This document shows, one piece after another, positions 46,111 through 56,704 of a stretch of 64,000 bases of DNA. A model generated the notes under the pieces. That model searched no databases. It was not told the DNA's origin and saw nothing but the letters and a program-made list of their open reading frames with translations. The DNA is from Prolixibacter sp. NT017 (GTDB lineage Bacteria > Bacteroidota > Bacteroidia > Bacteroidales > Prolixibacteraceae), in contig NZ_BLAV01000001.1 in assembly GCF_009617875.1 (NCBI RefSeq), positions 2,356,001-2,420,000 of the forward strand. Direction: 5' to 3'. Each line of letters opens with the position of its first letter. Position 1 is the stretch's first letter. The position numbers and the translations under genes were made by a program.

Positions 46111-49100
46111 CTATAAATACTTCCTGGGTGAAAAACCAAACTGTTTCTTAAAACAGCGACTGAAATAAAGTGGATCGTTAAACCCCACTAAATATGACAC
46201 TTCAGACACATTATATTTCCTGGTTTTTAATAATTGCGCTGACTTTTTCAGACGTAATGTTCGAATAAATTCATTCGGGCTTAAATCAGTAAGTTCTTTA
46301 ATTTTTCGGTAAAGTTTGGAAGAGCTGATTCCCATTTCTGCACATAACATATCCACTTTGAGGTCGGGGTTATTGATATTTTCCTCAATTATATTGCTTA
46401 ATTGGGTGATAAATTCCTCGTCAACCGGTGAGTGAGAAAGGACTGCAATGTTGCTTTCGATTTCGCCCGAAAACTTTGTTTTAAGCTCTATCCTGGATTT
46501 TATAATGTTTTGAATTCTTATTTTTAACAATGCGGGATCGAATGGCTTGGTAATGTACCCGTCAGCACCTAATTTGTAGCCGGTCATCACGTTTTCATTA
46601 TCTGATAATGCGGTTAACAGGATGACCGGAATATGGCTGATTGAAGTATCCTTTTTCAAATTGACACAGAATTTGTAACCGTCCATCACCGGCATTTTTA
46701 TGTCTGAAACACACAGTATGGGCTTTATCTGCCGGCAAAGCTGTAACCCCTGTTCTCCATTTTCGGCCTCGTAAACTTTATAGGTGTCGGATAAATATTC
46801 ATTAATAAATTGCCGGAGTTCCTTGTTGTCCTCAATCACCAGAATTTTCTTCTTTATGTCCGTTGTCTGTACGATTTTCTTTGCCTTACCCGGGCTTTCG
46901 TCAATAAAATCTTTTTGTACATCGAACCTTTCACTGGCATCGTAATTATCTTTATTTATCGGTATTTCAATAGTAAATGTACTTCCCGCACCCGGCTCGC
47001 TTTTTACAAATATCTTTGCTTTATGCACTTTTATTAACGAGTCAACCAGCGACAGGCCAATCCCTGACCCGGTATTCTCAATTTTGTTTTGTTCCGTTTG
47101 GTAAAAGCGTTTAAATATTTTCGTCTGACTCTCCCTGGGAATTCCGATTCCATCATCGCTGATTTCAACGATCAAATGCTGCGATTCATCGTCTTTTACA
47201 TCGACAAACAGATCGATACTTCCGTATTTATTCGTGAATTTAATCGCGTTTGACAACAAGTTGTACAATATTTTTTCGTATTTGTCAACGTCTATCCAAC
47301 CAATTACCTCGCCCCTCTCGCACGTGAAATTATAGCTTATCTGCTTCTCCAAAGCCAATCCTTTAAAAGAATTAAAGGCGTTACGGGTAGGTCGCAGGAT
47401 TTCGGTTTGTATGACTTTTAGTTTGAATTCACCATTTTGAGCCTTTCTGAAATCGAGCAATTGATTAATCAGGTACATCAGCCTGTTCGAATTTTTCAGG
47501 ATTAACTCTGCTTTGTTACGCTGAACATCAGTCAAGTTATTTTCTTCGAGCAAATGCTTGACAGGCCCAAGAATTAAAGATATAGGCGTTCGTAATTCGT
47601 GCGAAATATTGGTAAAAAAGCGGAGCTTCTCGTTGTTTAACTTGTCATCTCTTTCCCGTTTTACCTTTTCCAGAACTAATTCCTGTTTCAGAAGCATTCT
47701 CTTTTTTGTCTGTGAACGAATCAAATAAAAAGTCAGAACAAGAACGACGAGGTACAACAAAAGACTTTTATAAGTTAGCCAAAACGGCGGTTTAATTCTG
47801 ATTTCGTATGATGAAACCGGACTCCATATCCCATTACTGTTTTGTGTTTTTATTTTAAACACATATTTACCCGGGTATAAATTGGTATATTGAATGTTCC
47901 GGGAATTATTATTGGCATTAATCCAGCTGTTATCGAAGCCTTCCAGCATGAACTGAAATTTATTCAGTTTTACATCAACATATGACGGAGAAGAAAATGA
48001 AAGCGAGAAATTACGGTTGCTATAATCCAGGACCATTTTCCTCGAGTAATTTATGTTCTCTTTTACAATCACATGGCCGTTAATGGTATCTCCCGGATGT
48101 ATAACTTTGCCATGAATTTTCACTTCGCTAATAAAAGGTAATCCTGCGGTTTTGTATACGTTTGTAATATTTGTAGGGAAATATATAATACCTTCTTTAC
48201 CCGGAACATAAATCAGAGAGTCGTTAAACAATAAGAATCCCCTGTTACTGAAAATATCCAGTCTGTTTCCGCTGTTAATCCGGTAAACATTCAATTGTTT
48301 TGTTTTTATGTCATATTTCCCGACTTTATTATTGTTGAAATTCAACCACATTTCATTGTTCTTCCTAAATCGAATGTCGGTAATCCATTCATCACGTAAT
48401 TCTTCGGGCGAATTAATGTGTATAAAAATGTCTTCGGAAGGCTTGTAATAACACAACCCGGTTGTAGTGGCAACCCAAATCGTTCCGTTACGGTCAATCG
48501 CTATATCTTTGGCAATATCATGAAAAAGTACTCCGTCAGGTGATTTACTTTCAGAATAGGTACGAACTTTATTATCATAAGGATTATATCTGACAACTCC
48601 CGATTCGGTTGCTATCCATATCATTCCAGTGCTATCAGAAACGGCTTGGTTACTAATAACTTTTGAGAAATATGTGGGAAGTATTGTTTTGTACTTTAGC
48701 GTATGTGGATTTAGCAAAACAGCTTTATTGCCATGTGAACCAATAAAAATTGTTCCATCTTTTAACTTAACAAAAGCCAGCGTGAGGGTTTCTCCCAAGC
48801 CTAAATCCAACGTGCGATAACTATTCTTCGGATAATTATAAATCATTATATTACCATTCCACAGACCGCAATAAAATACTTTTCCATCGGGAGTGTAAAT
48901 GCTGGCAATGCTTTTGTTTTGTTGGCTCAGAACCGAAAATTTGTTGTTTTTGCCAATGAACAATCCATTATCGTGGGTTGATACAATAATATGATTATCA
49001 TATGTTTCTGCCAGACCACTTATTCTTGGTATTTTATTATTAATCAGATAAGAAATATTTCTAATATTTTTGAATTGATTTTTGTATCGGTCAAATTTAT

Positions 49101-50124
49101 CCAAACCATTTTCGGTCCCTATCCACAGAACCCCGGATTTGTCGAAGAACAATGATGAAACGGAATTATCGACCAATGATGAATTGTCAGACAGGTCAGA
49201 ATAATACCATCTGTAATTTCCGGTAGTAATATCTTCCAAATGGTCGCAAACAATCAATCCGCCCAGGGTTCCCAGCCAGTATTTTCCCTGCGGGGATTGA
49301 GCTACACAATTAAAATAAGGCCCCAGGATATTTCTGACTGATGCATCCGGAATCCAAAGATTATAAAATTTATCTTCCAGTTTATTCAATTTGTAAAGGC
49401 CCTCACGTGTTCCTACGAATATATCTGATTTGCGGTCCTGGTAAATAAAATTGACATACGGATTGATCTCTGTTGAGCCCGGAATTGTTAAGGTATAGGT
49501 TTTAATTTTATTGATAGAACCGTCTTTATTAAAACGAATTTGCGCCACACCACCTGTACCGTTACTTCCAATCCATAAACACCCGTAAGAATCTTCATAA
49601 ATAGACTTTACATAATTGAATCCGTCTATGTCAACTCTCGAAAAAGCATTTGTTTTTCTGTTCAATATGCAAAGACCGCTATCTTTTGTTCCAACCCACA
49701 TTCTGTTGAATTTGTCATAGAACAAAGCCCTCACCTCATTGTCCGGAAGACTATTGGAGTCATTTTCGTTGTGCAAAAATGTCGTGAATTCCTGTTTTTT
49801 TAAATCAAGGCAGGTTAATCCTTTGCGGGTGCCAATCCACAATTGATTTGCTACGGAATCCATTACCAAAGCCGTAATGTCATTATTTTCAAGACTGTTA
49901 TGCTTTGAAGTTTCGCTGGTGTAAGCAGTAAATGTATTCCCATCGAAACTATTTAACCCAAGAAAAGTACCAATCCATAACAAACCCGTATTGTCCTGAA
50001 CAATGTGCCGTACTGAATTTTGAGACAGACCCTGGTCATCAGAATAATGCTCCAATTTTATTCTGTCGGCAAAAACAGTTGTCGGGAGCAACAAAAGAAG
50101 GAATAAACAATTTCGTAGTCTCAT
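46111..50124 (-). CDS. Hybrid two-component system regulator (HTCS) for locus E
   Basis: This 1337-residue one-protein signalling system joins sensor, kinase, receiver and DNA-binding parts. After a signal peptide (1-19), residues about 20-660 form the two-propeller periplasmic sensor with repeated LWIGT-type blades. A Y_Y_Y domain (about 695-775) and one membrane helix (about 785-803) follow. Then come a histidine kinase with His842 in FTNISHELRTP, an ATPase domain with DDGIGIPRE and GSGIGLSLV, and a receiver with phospho-acceptor Asp1141 (CVSDIKMPVMDG). A C-terminal AraC helix-turn-helix runs from about 1230. In this family an oligosaccharide from the target glycan binds the sensor and the HTCS activates its PUL. 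It lies 34 bases after GH115. Confidence 0.95.
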   Translation of the reverse strand: MRLRNCLFLLLLLPTTVFADRIKLEHYSDDQGLSQNSVRHIVQDNTGLLWIGTFLGLNSFDGNTFTAYTSETSKHNSLENNDITALVMDSVANQLWIGTRKGLTCLDLKKQEFTTFLHNENDSNSLPDNEVRALFYDKFNRMWVGTKDSGLCILNRKTNAFSRVDIDGFNYVKSIYEDSYGCLWIGSNGTGGVAQIRFNKDGSINKIKTYTLTIPGSTEINPYVNFIYQDRKSDIFVGTREGLYKLNKLEDKFYNLWIPDASVRNILGPYFNCVAQSPQGKYWLGTLGGLIVCDHLEDITTGNYRWYYSDLSDNSSLVDNSVSSLFFDKSGVLWIGTENGLDKFDRYKNQFKNIRNISYLINNKIPRISGLAETYDNHIIVSTHDNGLFIGKNNKFSVLSQQNKSIASIYTPDGKVFYCGLWNGNIMIYNYPKNSYRTLDLGLGETLTLAFVKLKDGTIFIGSHGNKAVLLNPHTLKYKTILPTYFSKVISNQAVSDSTGMIWIATESGVVRYNPYDNKVRTYSESKSPDGVLFHDIAKDIAIDRNGTIWVATTTGLCYYKPSEDIFIHINSPEELRDEWITDIRFRKNNEMWLNFNNNKVGKYDIKTKQLNVYRINSGNRLDIFSNRGFLLFNDSLIYVPGKEGIIYFPTNITNVYKTAGLPFISEVKIHGKVIHPGDTINGHVIVKENINYSRKMVLDYSNRNFSLSFSSPSYVDVKLNKFQFMLEGFDNSWINANNNSRNIQYTNLYPGKYVFKIKTQNSNGIWSPVSSYEIRIKPPFWLTYKSLLLYLVVLVLTFYLIRSQTKKRMLLKQELVLEKVKRERDDKLNNEKLRFFTNISHELRTPISLILGPVKHLLEENNLTDVQRNKAELILKNSNRLMYLINQLLDFRKAQNGEFKLKVIQTEILRPTRNAFNSFKGLALEKQISYNFTCERGEVIGWIDVDKYEKILYNLLSNAIKFTNKYGSIDLFVDVKDDESQHLIVEISDDGIGIPRESQTKIFKRFYQTEQNKIENTGSGIGLSLVDSLIKVHKAKIFVKSEPGAGSTFTIEIPINKDNYDASERFDVQKDFIDESPGKAKKIVQTTDIKKKILVIEDNKELRQFINEYLSDTYKVYEAENGEQGLQLCRQIKPILCVSDIKMPVMDGYKFCVNLKKDTSISHIPVILLTALSDNENVMTGYKLGADGYITKPFDPALLKIRIQNIIKSRIELKTKFSGEIESNIAVLSHSPVDEEFITQLSNIIEENINNPDLKVDMLCAEMGISSSKLYRKIKELTDLSPNEFIRTLRLKKSAQLLKTRKYNVSEVSYLVGFNDPLYFSRCFKKQFGFSPRKYL

Positions 50125-50158
50125 TTCAGCATAATAACAACTTGATTTGTAAAACTAA

Positions 50159-53100
50159 CTAATTTCTGGATTTTGTTTCGGGAGGAAACGTATAGCTTTC
50201 TTTCCATCCGCCAAGGTCAATGAGAATTCTGTCGACCATAACTCCCGGGTCAACCATCCAAATCCTGAGTTTGTGCTTCCCAGGCTGATTAATGATTTGT
50301 GGTGCCGATTTTACGGCTGCATTTTTCAGCACATTTTGCTTCCACTCTTCACTGCGCCCTACCGTTTTAAAATCAATTATTACAGGTTCCTGATCATCTA
50401 CAGCAACGGCACAGCGAACACTTTTGCCTTTGTATAACGAGTGAGTGGGTAAAGCCTGTACCCGGATGTTTGCTTCACCTTTGTTGAATGTGTAAAAGTC
50501 GTATTCCAAACAAGGGCTTTGTTCTTTTATTTGCACCGGATTGGAGACAGATGCCGCCTGGTATGGCAGAGCAAGCATAACTTCTCCGGAGTAACCAAGG
50601 TGCTTTATGGGTTTCCAGTTGGCATTTTTCCCGGGGTAACGGGCAGTCCAGTCTCCGGCATTAATTGAAACGTAGCCATTGGCTTCAACGAACCCTTTAT
50701 AATCGTTCAGCGATTTGAATTCGGGATTGAACAGAGAAACACCAATTGCAAGTGTCGTATCTTTTGTTACAAACTGAATGCTGCCGTTTACTTTATATGA
50801 CGGTGGAATAAGCTGATAATCATGCCCCAGTGGTGGTTCATCGGTGTTTTCTCCCTGAGGAACTTTGTTCCAGTCAATACTTACCCAGATGCGTTGTTCC
50901 CCTTTATTGTCATTGCCTGACAATGTTCCGTTGCTGACAGATAAATGGATCCATGGTTGTTGCGGAACAGCCTTCCAGTTTATTATTCCGTTGCCTTTCA
51001 GGAAAACATCAACAAACGCCGAATCTTTTAAATATTCGTTTAAAACCGGCAAAACATTGGAATAACCGTTGGGAATATCCTGGTTTACTTCCATTTGATA
51101 ACCTTCCAGTGCCAGGCCTAAGCTAGCTTTTGCGTCGGGTTGCGGCAGTGAGAACGAGGGCTCGGAAAACACCGGTAAGTTACGGGGAGCCATGCTCATC
51201 ATCTTATTCCACTTCCCGTTTTCAATGCCTTTGTTGTAATAATCAGTTTCCGTTTTGATTTGTTTATAAGCATTGCCTGACGCTTTCGCGAATTGCCCTG
51301 CACTTGTTCTTCCCTGTTGAGCTGCAAACTCGTTCTTGTAGTGGTATAGCCATTTCTGGTTCATCAATGAAGCTCCGGTTACCGGATAATCGACCAATTC
51401 GAAAAAAGCATTCTGCCTGTCGGCCGGAATCGTCGATTTTAATTCCTTTACTTTGTCAGCCAGCTGTGTCCAGGCATTTAAACGCCGGGTTAATTCGTCA
51501 CCATATCTTATTTGCGTGAATTCCGTTTCCTGTGGCTTCGTAACCGGTTCGGTTTGGCTCCACGCCATAAATTCAGGACGGCGCATAAAACACAAATGAT
51601 AATAATCGAGCATAATTTGTGTTAGCTCTTTTTCGTTTTTCGGAGCAAATATATCTCCTAACCACTTTTCCAGATGGTTTACAACAGAATCGGGACGGGA
51701 AAAGGCTTTCATATTCCATGCCATATCCATGAATAACTCAATATTGTACTCCATCGGTTTTATATCGCCACAATTTAAGATCCACATATTGTTGTCATTC
51801 GTTTGGTAAGCTTTGTGCATTTCTTCCCAAATAAGCAGCGGATGTGTGGTACTGAGCCACAAATAATCGTGCGGACGCCCCCAGTACGAGGCATGGTAGT
51901 AAATTCCTGCTCCCCCGGCACGTTTCTGTTCCCCGGGCGTACTCAATTGGCGGATGTAACCGTAATTATCGTCGGTCCACATAATTGTTACGTCGTCCGG
52001 TACTTTTAGCCCGTGTTGGTAATAGTCAAGCACTTCTTTGTACGGAATAAATACTTGCGGTATGGAAGATGCTTTTTCGTGCTTGTCTTTTTCAAGCATG
52101 TTTCGTTGGTCGGCAATTACTTTTTCCAGCAGCTTAATCCGGTCCTGCTCGGATAAATTCTTAGCATCCATCGGCGAATCATGTTTGCCACGCATCCCGA
52201 TAGTGTAAATGCTTTCGTAATTTTCAGTTTGCTCAACCCGGCGGTTAAACAGTTTTCGAATGGCATCTGCATTTGTATCGTAGCGCCACTCTCCCATTCT
52301 CTCGCTGTTCCATTCTTCGTTAATATTGCAAAGCATGGGTTCGCAGTGTGATGTTCCGACAACAACGGCATAATCGTCGGCCGTTTTTGCATTCCCCGGT
52401 ATTGTATAAAATGCTTTGGTACAACTGTGCATGGCCGGCCAAATTGTGTTGGCGCGGAGGCGGAGCATTAGCTGAAATATTTTGGCATAGGTTTTTGGCC
52501 CGATATCGCCTGTTTCAGGCTCAAGGGTTTTGGCAGCCCAGGGTTGTAGTCCCCAATCTTCGTCGTTTAAAAACAAACCACGGTATTTTACTGATGGTGA
52601 ACCGTAGGTTTTGTTTGACATGTTCAGTACAATCTCTTTTTTATGGATTGGAGTTACATCGGCCCACCATTCCCAGGCCGAAACGCCCATCATTCGCGAT
52701 AACTCCAGGATTCCGTAGGCCGTGGCACGACGGTCGCTACCGATAATTACCAAAGCCTGTTTGACCCCGGGAAACGGTTTCTCAAGCACCTGCATTGTCC
52801 AGCTTTCCCATTTGCCTTTAATTGTCGAAATGTCTACTTTCTTTTCGGTAACCAGCTTGTTAATCCATTTACTTTTATCGATGGTTCCTGCAATAATTAT
52901 CCGGTTCTCTTTTTGTGGTATATCATGAATGATTTCGGGGTGTTTTCCCGTTATGTTATGAACATCTCCGGCAAACATATGGGCCGCAATATGCACCACT
53001 TGGGGCTCATTCCCAAATACAACTAAACTTGTGGTGTTGCCCTTCGATACAATTGGGAAAGCTTGTTTTTCGTTTCCTTTAACCGTGGCAGGTATAAAAC

Positions 53101-53164
53101 TAAGAGTGAATAGAAATGTCAGCAGAAAGTTGAATGGTCTTATTTTATCAATGCTATTTTTCAT
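50159..53164 (-). CDS. GH115 alpha-glucuronidase
   Basis: GH115 enzymes remove alpha-linked (4-O-methyl-)glucuronic acid, best known from xylan side chains. The protein has 1001 residues with a signal peptide to about residue 30 (VKG). It shows the family's N-terminal domain (IIAGTIDKSKW, then ATAYGILELSRMMGVSAWEW) and the catalytic barrel motifs VKYRGLFLNDEDWGLQPW, RLRANTIWPAMHS and VVGTSHCEPML. The later segment TIMWTDDNYGYIRQL and the C-terminal beta domain (LRIWMVDPGVMVDRILIDLG) are complete. The length fits the family. No xylanase is present nearby; with GH92, GH89 and GH31 as neighbours, the glucuronate may come from a different glycan. Confidence 0.93.
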   Translation of the reverse strand: MKNSIDKIRPFNFLLTFLFTLSFIPATVKGNEKQAFPIVSKGNTTSLVVFGNEPQVVHIAAHMFAGDVHNITGKHPEIIHDIPQKENRIIIAGTIDKSKWINKLVTEKKVDISTIKGKWESWTMQVLEKPFPGVKQALVIIGSDRRATAYGILELSRMMGVSAWEWWADVTPIHKKEIVLNMSNKTYGSPSVKYRGLFLNDEDWGLQPWAAKTLEPETGDIGPKTYAKIFQLMLRLRANTIWPAMHSCTKAFYTIPGNAKTADDYAVVVGTSHCEPMLCNINEEWNSERMGEWRYDTNADAIRKLFNRRVEQTENYESIYTIGMRGKHDSPMDAKNLSEQDRIKLLEKVIADQRNMLEKDKHEKASSIPQVFIPYKEVLDYYQHGLKVPDDVTIMWTDDNYGYIRQLSTPGEQKRAGGAGIYYHASYWGRPHDYLWLSTTHPLLIWEEMHKAYQTNDNNMWILNCGDIKPMEYNIELFMDMAWNMKAFSRPDSVVNHLEKWLGDIFAPKNEKELTQIMLDYYHLCFMRRPEFMAWSQTEPVTKPQETEFTQIRYGDELTRRLNAWTQLADKVKELKSTIPADRQNAFFELVDYPVTGASLMNQKWLYHYKNEFAAQQGRTSAGQFAKASGNAYKQIKTETDYYNKGIENGKWNKMMSMAPRNLPVFSEPSFSLPQPDAKASLGLALEGYQMEVNQDIPNGYSNVLPVLNEYLKDSAFVDVFLKGNGIINWKAVPQQPWIHLSVSNGTLSGNDNKGEQRIWVSIDWNKVPQGENTDEPPLGHDYQLIPPSYKVNGSIQFVTKDTTLAIGVSLFNPEFKSLNDYKGFVEANGYVSINAGDWTARYPGKNANWKPIKHLGYSGEVMLALPYQAASVSNPVQIKEQSPCLEYDFYTFNKGEANIRVQALPTHSLYKGKSVRCAVAVDDQEPVIIDFKTVGRSEEWKQNVLKNAAVKSAPQIINQPGKHKLRIWMVDPGVMVDRILIDLGGWKESYTFPPETKSRN

Positions 53165-53236
53165 GGTTGTCTAATATATCGATCCCCGATAAATGTGGTT
53201 TTAAAATTAGCCAATAACAAAGTCAGTGCATTCGTT

Positions 53237-55450
53237 TTATTCAAACGTTAAAACAAGCGAAGAGCCGGAAACATTTTTTATGCAGTAACTTGCTGTACCA
53301 GCCAGTTCAAATTTATTCTTTTCCCCGTTTTTGGTTACCCTGCTAAGTTTATCGCTTGATATTACGTACAGGTTTTGAATTAACGCATTTGCAGGAATGT
53401 GAACTTCGTAATTTTTGTCGCCACTTTTTATTACCCTAATGTGCGTTTTTGTATTTGACGCCGGGTCGAGAAGGTCGAACGAACAACTACCTCCGGCAAC
53501 AACATAAAGATCAACGTAGTTTTTTGTTTTCTGCCAGTTTTTACTGTTTCCCGCAATAATTTGGCCTTCGGCATGTATTGAGCCCGCTTTCATAAATACC
53601 GGAAATTCTTCCATGGATTTGGTAACTTCAATCGTTTGCCCGCCGGTGTATTTTTTGTGGGAGTAAAAGTCATACCAATTGCCTTCGGGTAAAATAACTT
53701 TGCGGCTATTTTGGGCAGAATACAAGGGGGCCACCAAAAAAGCTTCCCCAAAAATGTATTGATCCCAGGTATTTGTGAAACGTTTGTCTTCGGGATAAAC
53801 CATGGCCATGGGTTTCATTAGCGGGCCTGTTTCAGCAGAATTATTCAGCATGGAATAGATGTATGGAATAAGTTTCATACGTTCAGTCAGGATTTGCGCG
53901 TAGCGTTTTTGAAATGCCTCATCGTATTGCCAGGGTGTACGCTCCCGGCCTCTGCCACCCGATCCGTCAAGTTTTATTTCGTAAAATCCTGTCCATAAAC
54001 CAAACTGAAGCCAGCGTGTGTAAAGCTCCGGCGAAATATATCCTTCGCCAAGATAACCGCCCACATCGGTTCCCCAATCAGGAAATCCCATGAAGCTACA
54101 GCGCATGGCATTGGATATGTTCGATGCCAGTCCGTCCCAGTTTGCCCGTACATCACCACCCCAAACGGCTGTCAGGTAAGGCTGGCTCCGCTGATAAGCC
54201 GCACGCGCAAAATTTGCATTGTCGCGGCCCCAGGCCTGATTGAGCAGGCTATCGGTAACTCTTGCATACAAATAGGGATATTTATTTCGTTTTGAATAAT
54301 CATCGGTTTTGTCAGCCCAATCTTCCGGAAGCGGAAAAGTTTCGTCCGCACGGTCTAATTTGTGTCCTTTTACCCCGTATTCATACTGATTGCTTTCTAA
54401 CCTGCGGTGAAATTCGGCAACTGCGTCTTTATTTGTCAAATCGAAATAGCACATTTTTCCTGCCAGCAAGCCGGGGAAATCTGTATCTCCAAATGTGGCA
54501 GATGCGACCCAGGTCATCAACTCAACTCCGTATTTGTTATTTAGTTCGCTAATCCATTTTTCGGGATGAGAATAATGAGCGCTGAAATCCATTTTCGACC
54601 ATCCATTGGCGCCATCGCTGTACGGACGGTCCACAAACATTGCTGTAATCGGGATGTGTAGCTCTGTAAATCGTTTGGCATCATCCAGAATTTGCTTGCT
54701 CCCCGTATTTTCATCTCTCCAAATTACCGGACCGCAAAACCAGTCGGGCACATATTTGGGTGTACCAATAATTGAATAGTAATCGTTGTAAATAGTTTTG
54801 TAATTGCCCGTAAAAATGTACCAGTTCAATTTTCCTGTGTTATGCGTGAGAACGGTTTTTCCTTCCTGAGCCAGACGGTATTGCCCGGAACTGAACGAGT
54901 CGAAAAAGGAGGCATATCCCAGTGAATTGAAAAAAAAGGCAGAATGAACTGAAGCGCAGTTTTCGTGGTAACGATACGATTCCGGCTGTATCTCCACATC
55001 CATAGTCGTATGACGCAGATTGGGCGATTTTTTATTGTCGGGATAAAGTGTTTCCTGCAAACCATAGTAATTTCCGCCTAGATCCTTTAAAACGATCTGA
55101 ACCTCTCGTGCCCATTTCGGAGCTGCAAAAACATGGATAAAGTTCGTATCAATGTTCATCCAAAGTGTGTCCTGCTTTTGAACTGTTTCTTCCGTTCCTC
55201 TCGGGCTTATCCACGGATAGTAGGTAAGCAGTTCAATTTGTTGCTCTGTCTTACTTATCACCTTTACCGAATCAGCATTTCTGAAATCGAATTGAATATT
55301 TTCAACTTCAACGAGCTTTTTCCCGGAACGATAAAGTGAAAACCCCTTGTTGGAATTTGATAATTGTACCGAAATATCAGAAGCATAAATGCCTGTATGA
55401 AAAAGTAAAAACGGGATGATTATGAAATAGAACTTTGAAATGTTTTGCAT
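53237..55450 (-). CDS. GH31 glycosidase (locus E)
   Basis: This is a 737-residue secreted GH31 enzyme (signal peptide ending IYAS). The nucleophile is Asp366 in VKGHKLDRADE and the acid/base Asp433 in AVWGGDVRANWDG. The barrel starts near 235 (WFCGPVIWRDENTG). The nucleophile region KLDRADE differs from the DMNEP and WLDWQQ forms of the two GH31s in locus B, so this belongs to a third subfamily. Candidates are alpha-xylosidase, alpha-galactosidase or alpha-N-acetylhexosaminidase activity; I cannot choose among them. It lies between the acetyltransferase-like gene (110-base gap) and GH115 (72-base gap) on the same strand. Confidence 0.88.
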   Translation of the reverse strand: MQNISKFYFIIIPFLLFHTGIYASDISVQLSNSNKGFSLYRSGKKLVEVENIQFDFRNADSVKVISKTEQQIELLTYYPWISPRGTEETVQKQDTLWMNIDTNFIHVFAAPKWAREVQIVLKDLGGNYYGLQETLYPDNKKSPNLRHTTMDVEIQPESYRYHENCASVHSAFFFNSLGYASFFDSFSSGQYRLAQEGKTVLTHNTGKLNWYIFTGNYKTIYNDYYSIIGTPKYVPDWFCGPVIWRDENTGSKQILDDAKRFTELHIPITAMFVDRPYSDGANGWSKMDFSAHYSHPEKWISELNNKYGVELMTWVASATFGDTDFPGLLAGKMCYFDLTNKDAVAEFHRRLESNQYEYGVKGHKLDRADETFPLPEDWADKTDDYSKRNKYPYLYARVTDSLLNQAWGRDNANFARAAYQRSQPYLTAVWGGDVRANWDGLASNISNAMRCSFMGFPDWGTDVGGYLGEGYISPELYTRWLQFGLWTGFYEIKLDGSGGRGRERTPWQYDEAFQKRYAQILTERMKLIPYIYSMLNNSAETGPLMKPMAMVYPEDKRFTNTWDQYIFGEAFLVAPLYSAQNSRKVILPEGNWYDFYSHKKYTGGQTIEVTKSMEEFPVFMKAGSIHAEGQIIAGNSKNWQKTKNYVDLYVVAGGSCSFDLLDPASNTKTHIRVIKSGDKNYEVHIPANALIQNLYVISSDKLSRVTKNGEKNKFELAGTASYCIKNVSGSSLVLTFE

Positions 55451-55560
55451 GGTTCAGTATTATTTTAGCTCATTTGTTCCGGTTAATTATGTCTGAATAT
55501 GAGGTATCTTCTAATCACACGACATGTATTTCCATAAGGAATTTAAAAACTTCAAATACA

Positions 55561-56703
55561 TTAAATTTTAATGTAGATGCGTTTCTTATTCAGCCACCAA
55601 CCTAATAACCAACATACCATTACATAAGCGAACGCGGTTACCAGGGCTCCAAACGGACCGGGGAAAATTTGCTGAAAGATCTGTTCACTTACCCACTCAA
55701 ATGCATCCTGATGCGCATTAACCGGGATCATACGCAGCACGACATAAAATAGCTCCGAGAACAGGTAAATGAATAACGGGTTCTTACCAAAAATTGTAAA
55801 GTATTCAATACCAAATTTGATTTTCCTGATTTCGATAGCATAAACCAAAACAGCCATAATCGCCAGATCCCAGCCGATGGTGTAAAGCACAAATGAACTG
55901 GTCCATAATTTTTTAGCAAATGGGAAAACCAGGTTCCACCAAAAGGCAAGTGCAATCAGGCCGAAAGCAACCATCAGAAGTTTAGAAATACCTTCAAACG
56001 ATTTCCCTTTCTTTTGAATGAAAACACCGGCGATATAACCACCAATTACATTTACAATAGCAGGCAGGGTACTCAATAAACCTTCAGGATCGAACGGAAT
56101 GCTGTCCTTTTTATAAATATGCCCCAATCCCAGAACCGACATATCGAAGCGGGTAACGGCATTGGAAGCCATTTCGAGTTGGGCGCCGGGTTGCCCGAAA
56201 ATGTAAAGGATAGCCCAATACGCCAGCAAAATAACGCCCGAAATAATTAAGGCCGTTTTTTCTGACAGGTAATAAAATATAATTGATGCAAAGAAATAGG
56301 CCAGTGCAATGCGCTGAAGGACGCCCATTATACGGGTTTGGTCAATGGGTTTCCACATAAAATGCCCATCGGCACCAAAAGTGAAAAACGGGAACCAGTA
56401 CATGAGATAACCCAACAGGAAAATAATTACAGTTCGTTTTACAATTTTTGCCCATACCTGCGACGGCTCCATTTTTTGCATCTTCAGCATCGAAAAGCTC
56501 ATGGCATTTCCAACCGCAAATAAAAAGGATGGGAACACCAAATCGGCAAGAGTAAAACCAAACCAATGGGCATGAACGAGGTATGGATACAAATGGGCTC
56601 CTGTTCCGGGAGTATTAACAATAATCATCAAAAAAATAGTGATTCCCCTGAAAACGTCAAGCGAGAGGAAACGTTGCGGTTTTTGTGTGATAGTATTTTC
56701 CAT
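55561..56703 (-). CDS. Heparan-alpha-glucosaminide N-acetyltransferase-like membrane protein (DUF5009/NagX type)
   Basis: This 380-residue integral membrane protein with about ten helices resembles human HGSNAT and bacterial NagX. The family start is clear: RFLSLDVFRGITIFLMIIVN, then VHAHWFGFTLADLVFPSFLF (about 43-62). His44 or His46 lies where HGSNAT has its acetyl-accepting histidine. HGSNAT moves an acetyl group from cytoplasmic acetyl-CoA to terminal glucosamine on the far side of the membrane. Bacterial relatives are also proposed to transport aminosugars. It starts 1 base after the stop of the GH89 gene, so expression is tightly coupled. This makes a role in processing or importing GlcN/GlcNAc likely. 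Confidence 0.87.
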   Translation of the reverse strand: MENTITQKPQRFLSLDVFRGITIFLMIIVNTPGTGAHLYPYLVHAHWFGFTLADLVFPSFLFAVGNAMSFSMLKMQKMEPSQVWAKIVKRTVIIFLLGYLMYWFPFFTFGADGHFMWKPIDQTRIMGVLQRIALAYFFASIIFYYLSEKTALIISGVILLAYWAILYIFGQPGAQLEMASNAVTRFDMSVLGLGHIYKKDSIPFDPEGLLSTLPAIVNVIGGYIAGVFIQKKGKSFEGISKLLMVAFGLIALAFWWNLVFPFAKKLWTSSFVLYTIGWDLAIMAVLVYAIEIRKIKFGIEYFTIFGKNPLFIYLFSELFYVVLRMIPVNAHQDAFEWVSEQIFQQIFPGPFGALVTAFAYVMVCWLLGWWLNKKRIYIKI

Positions 56704-56704
56704 A

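Noticed and set aside
50159..53164. Xylan utilisation as the assigned role of locus E
   Set aside because: GH115 alone suggests it, but there is no GH10, GH30, GH43 or GH67 partner, and GH92/GH89 do not fit xylan.
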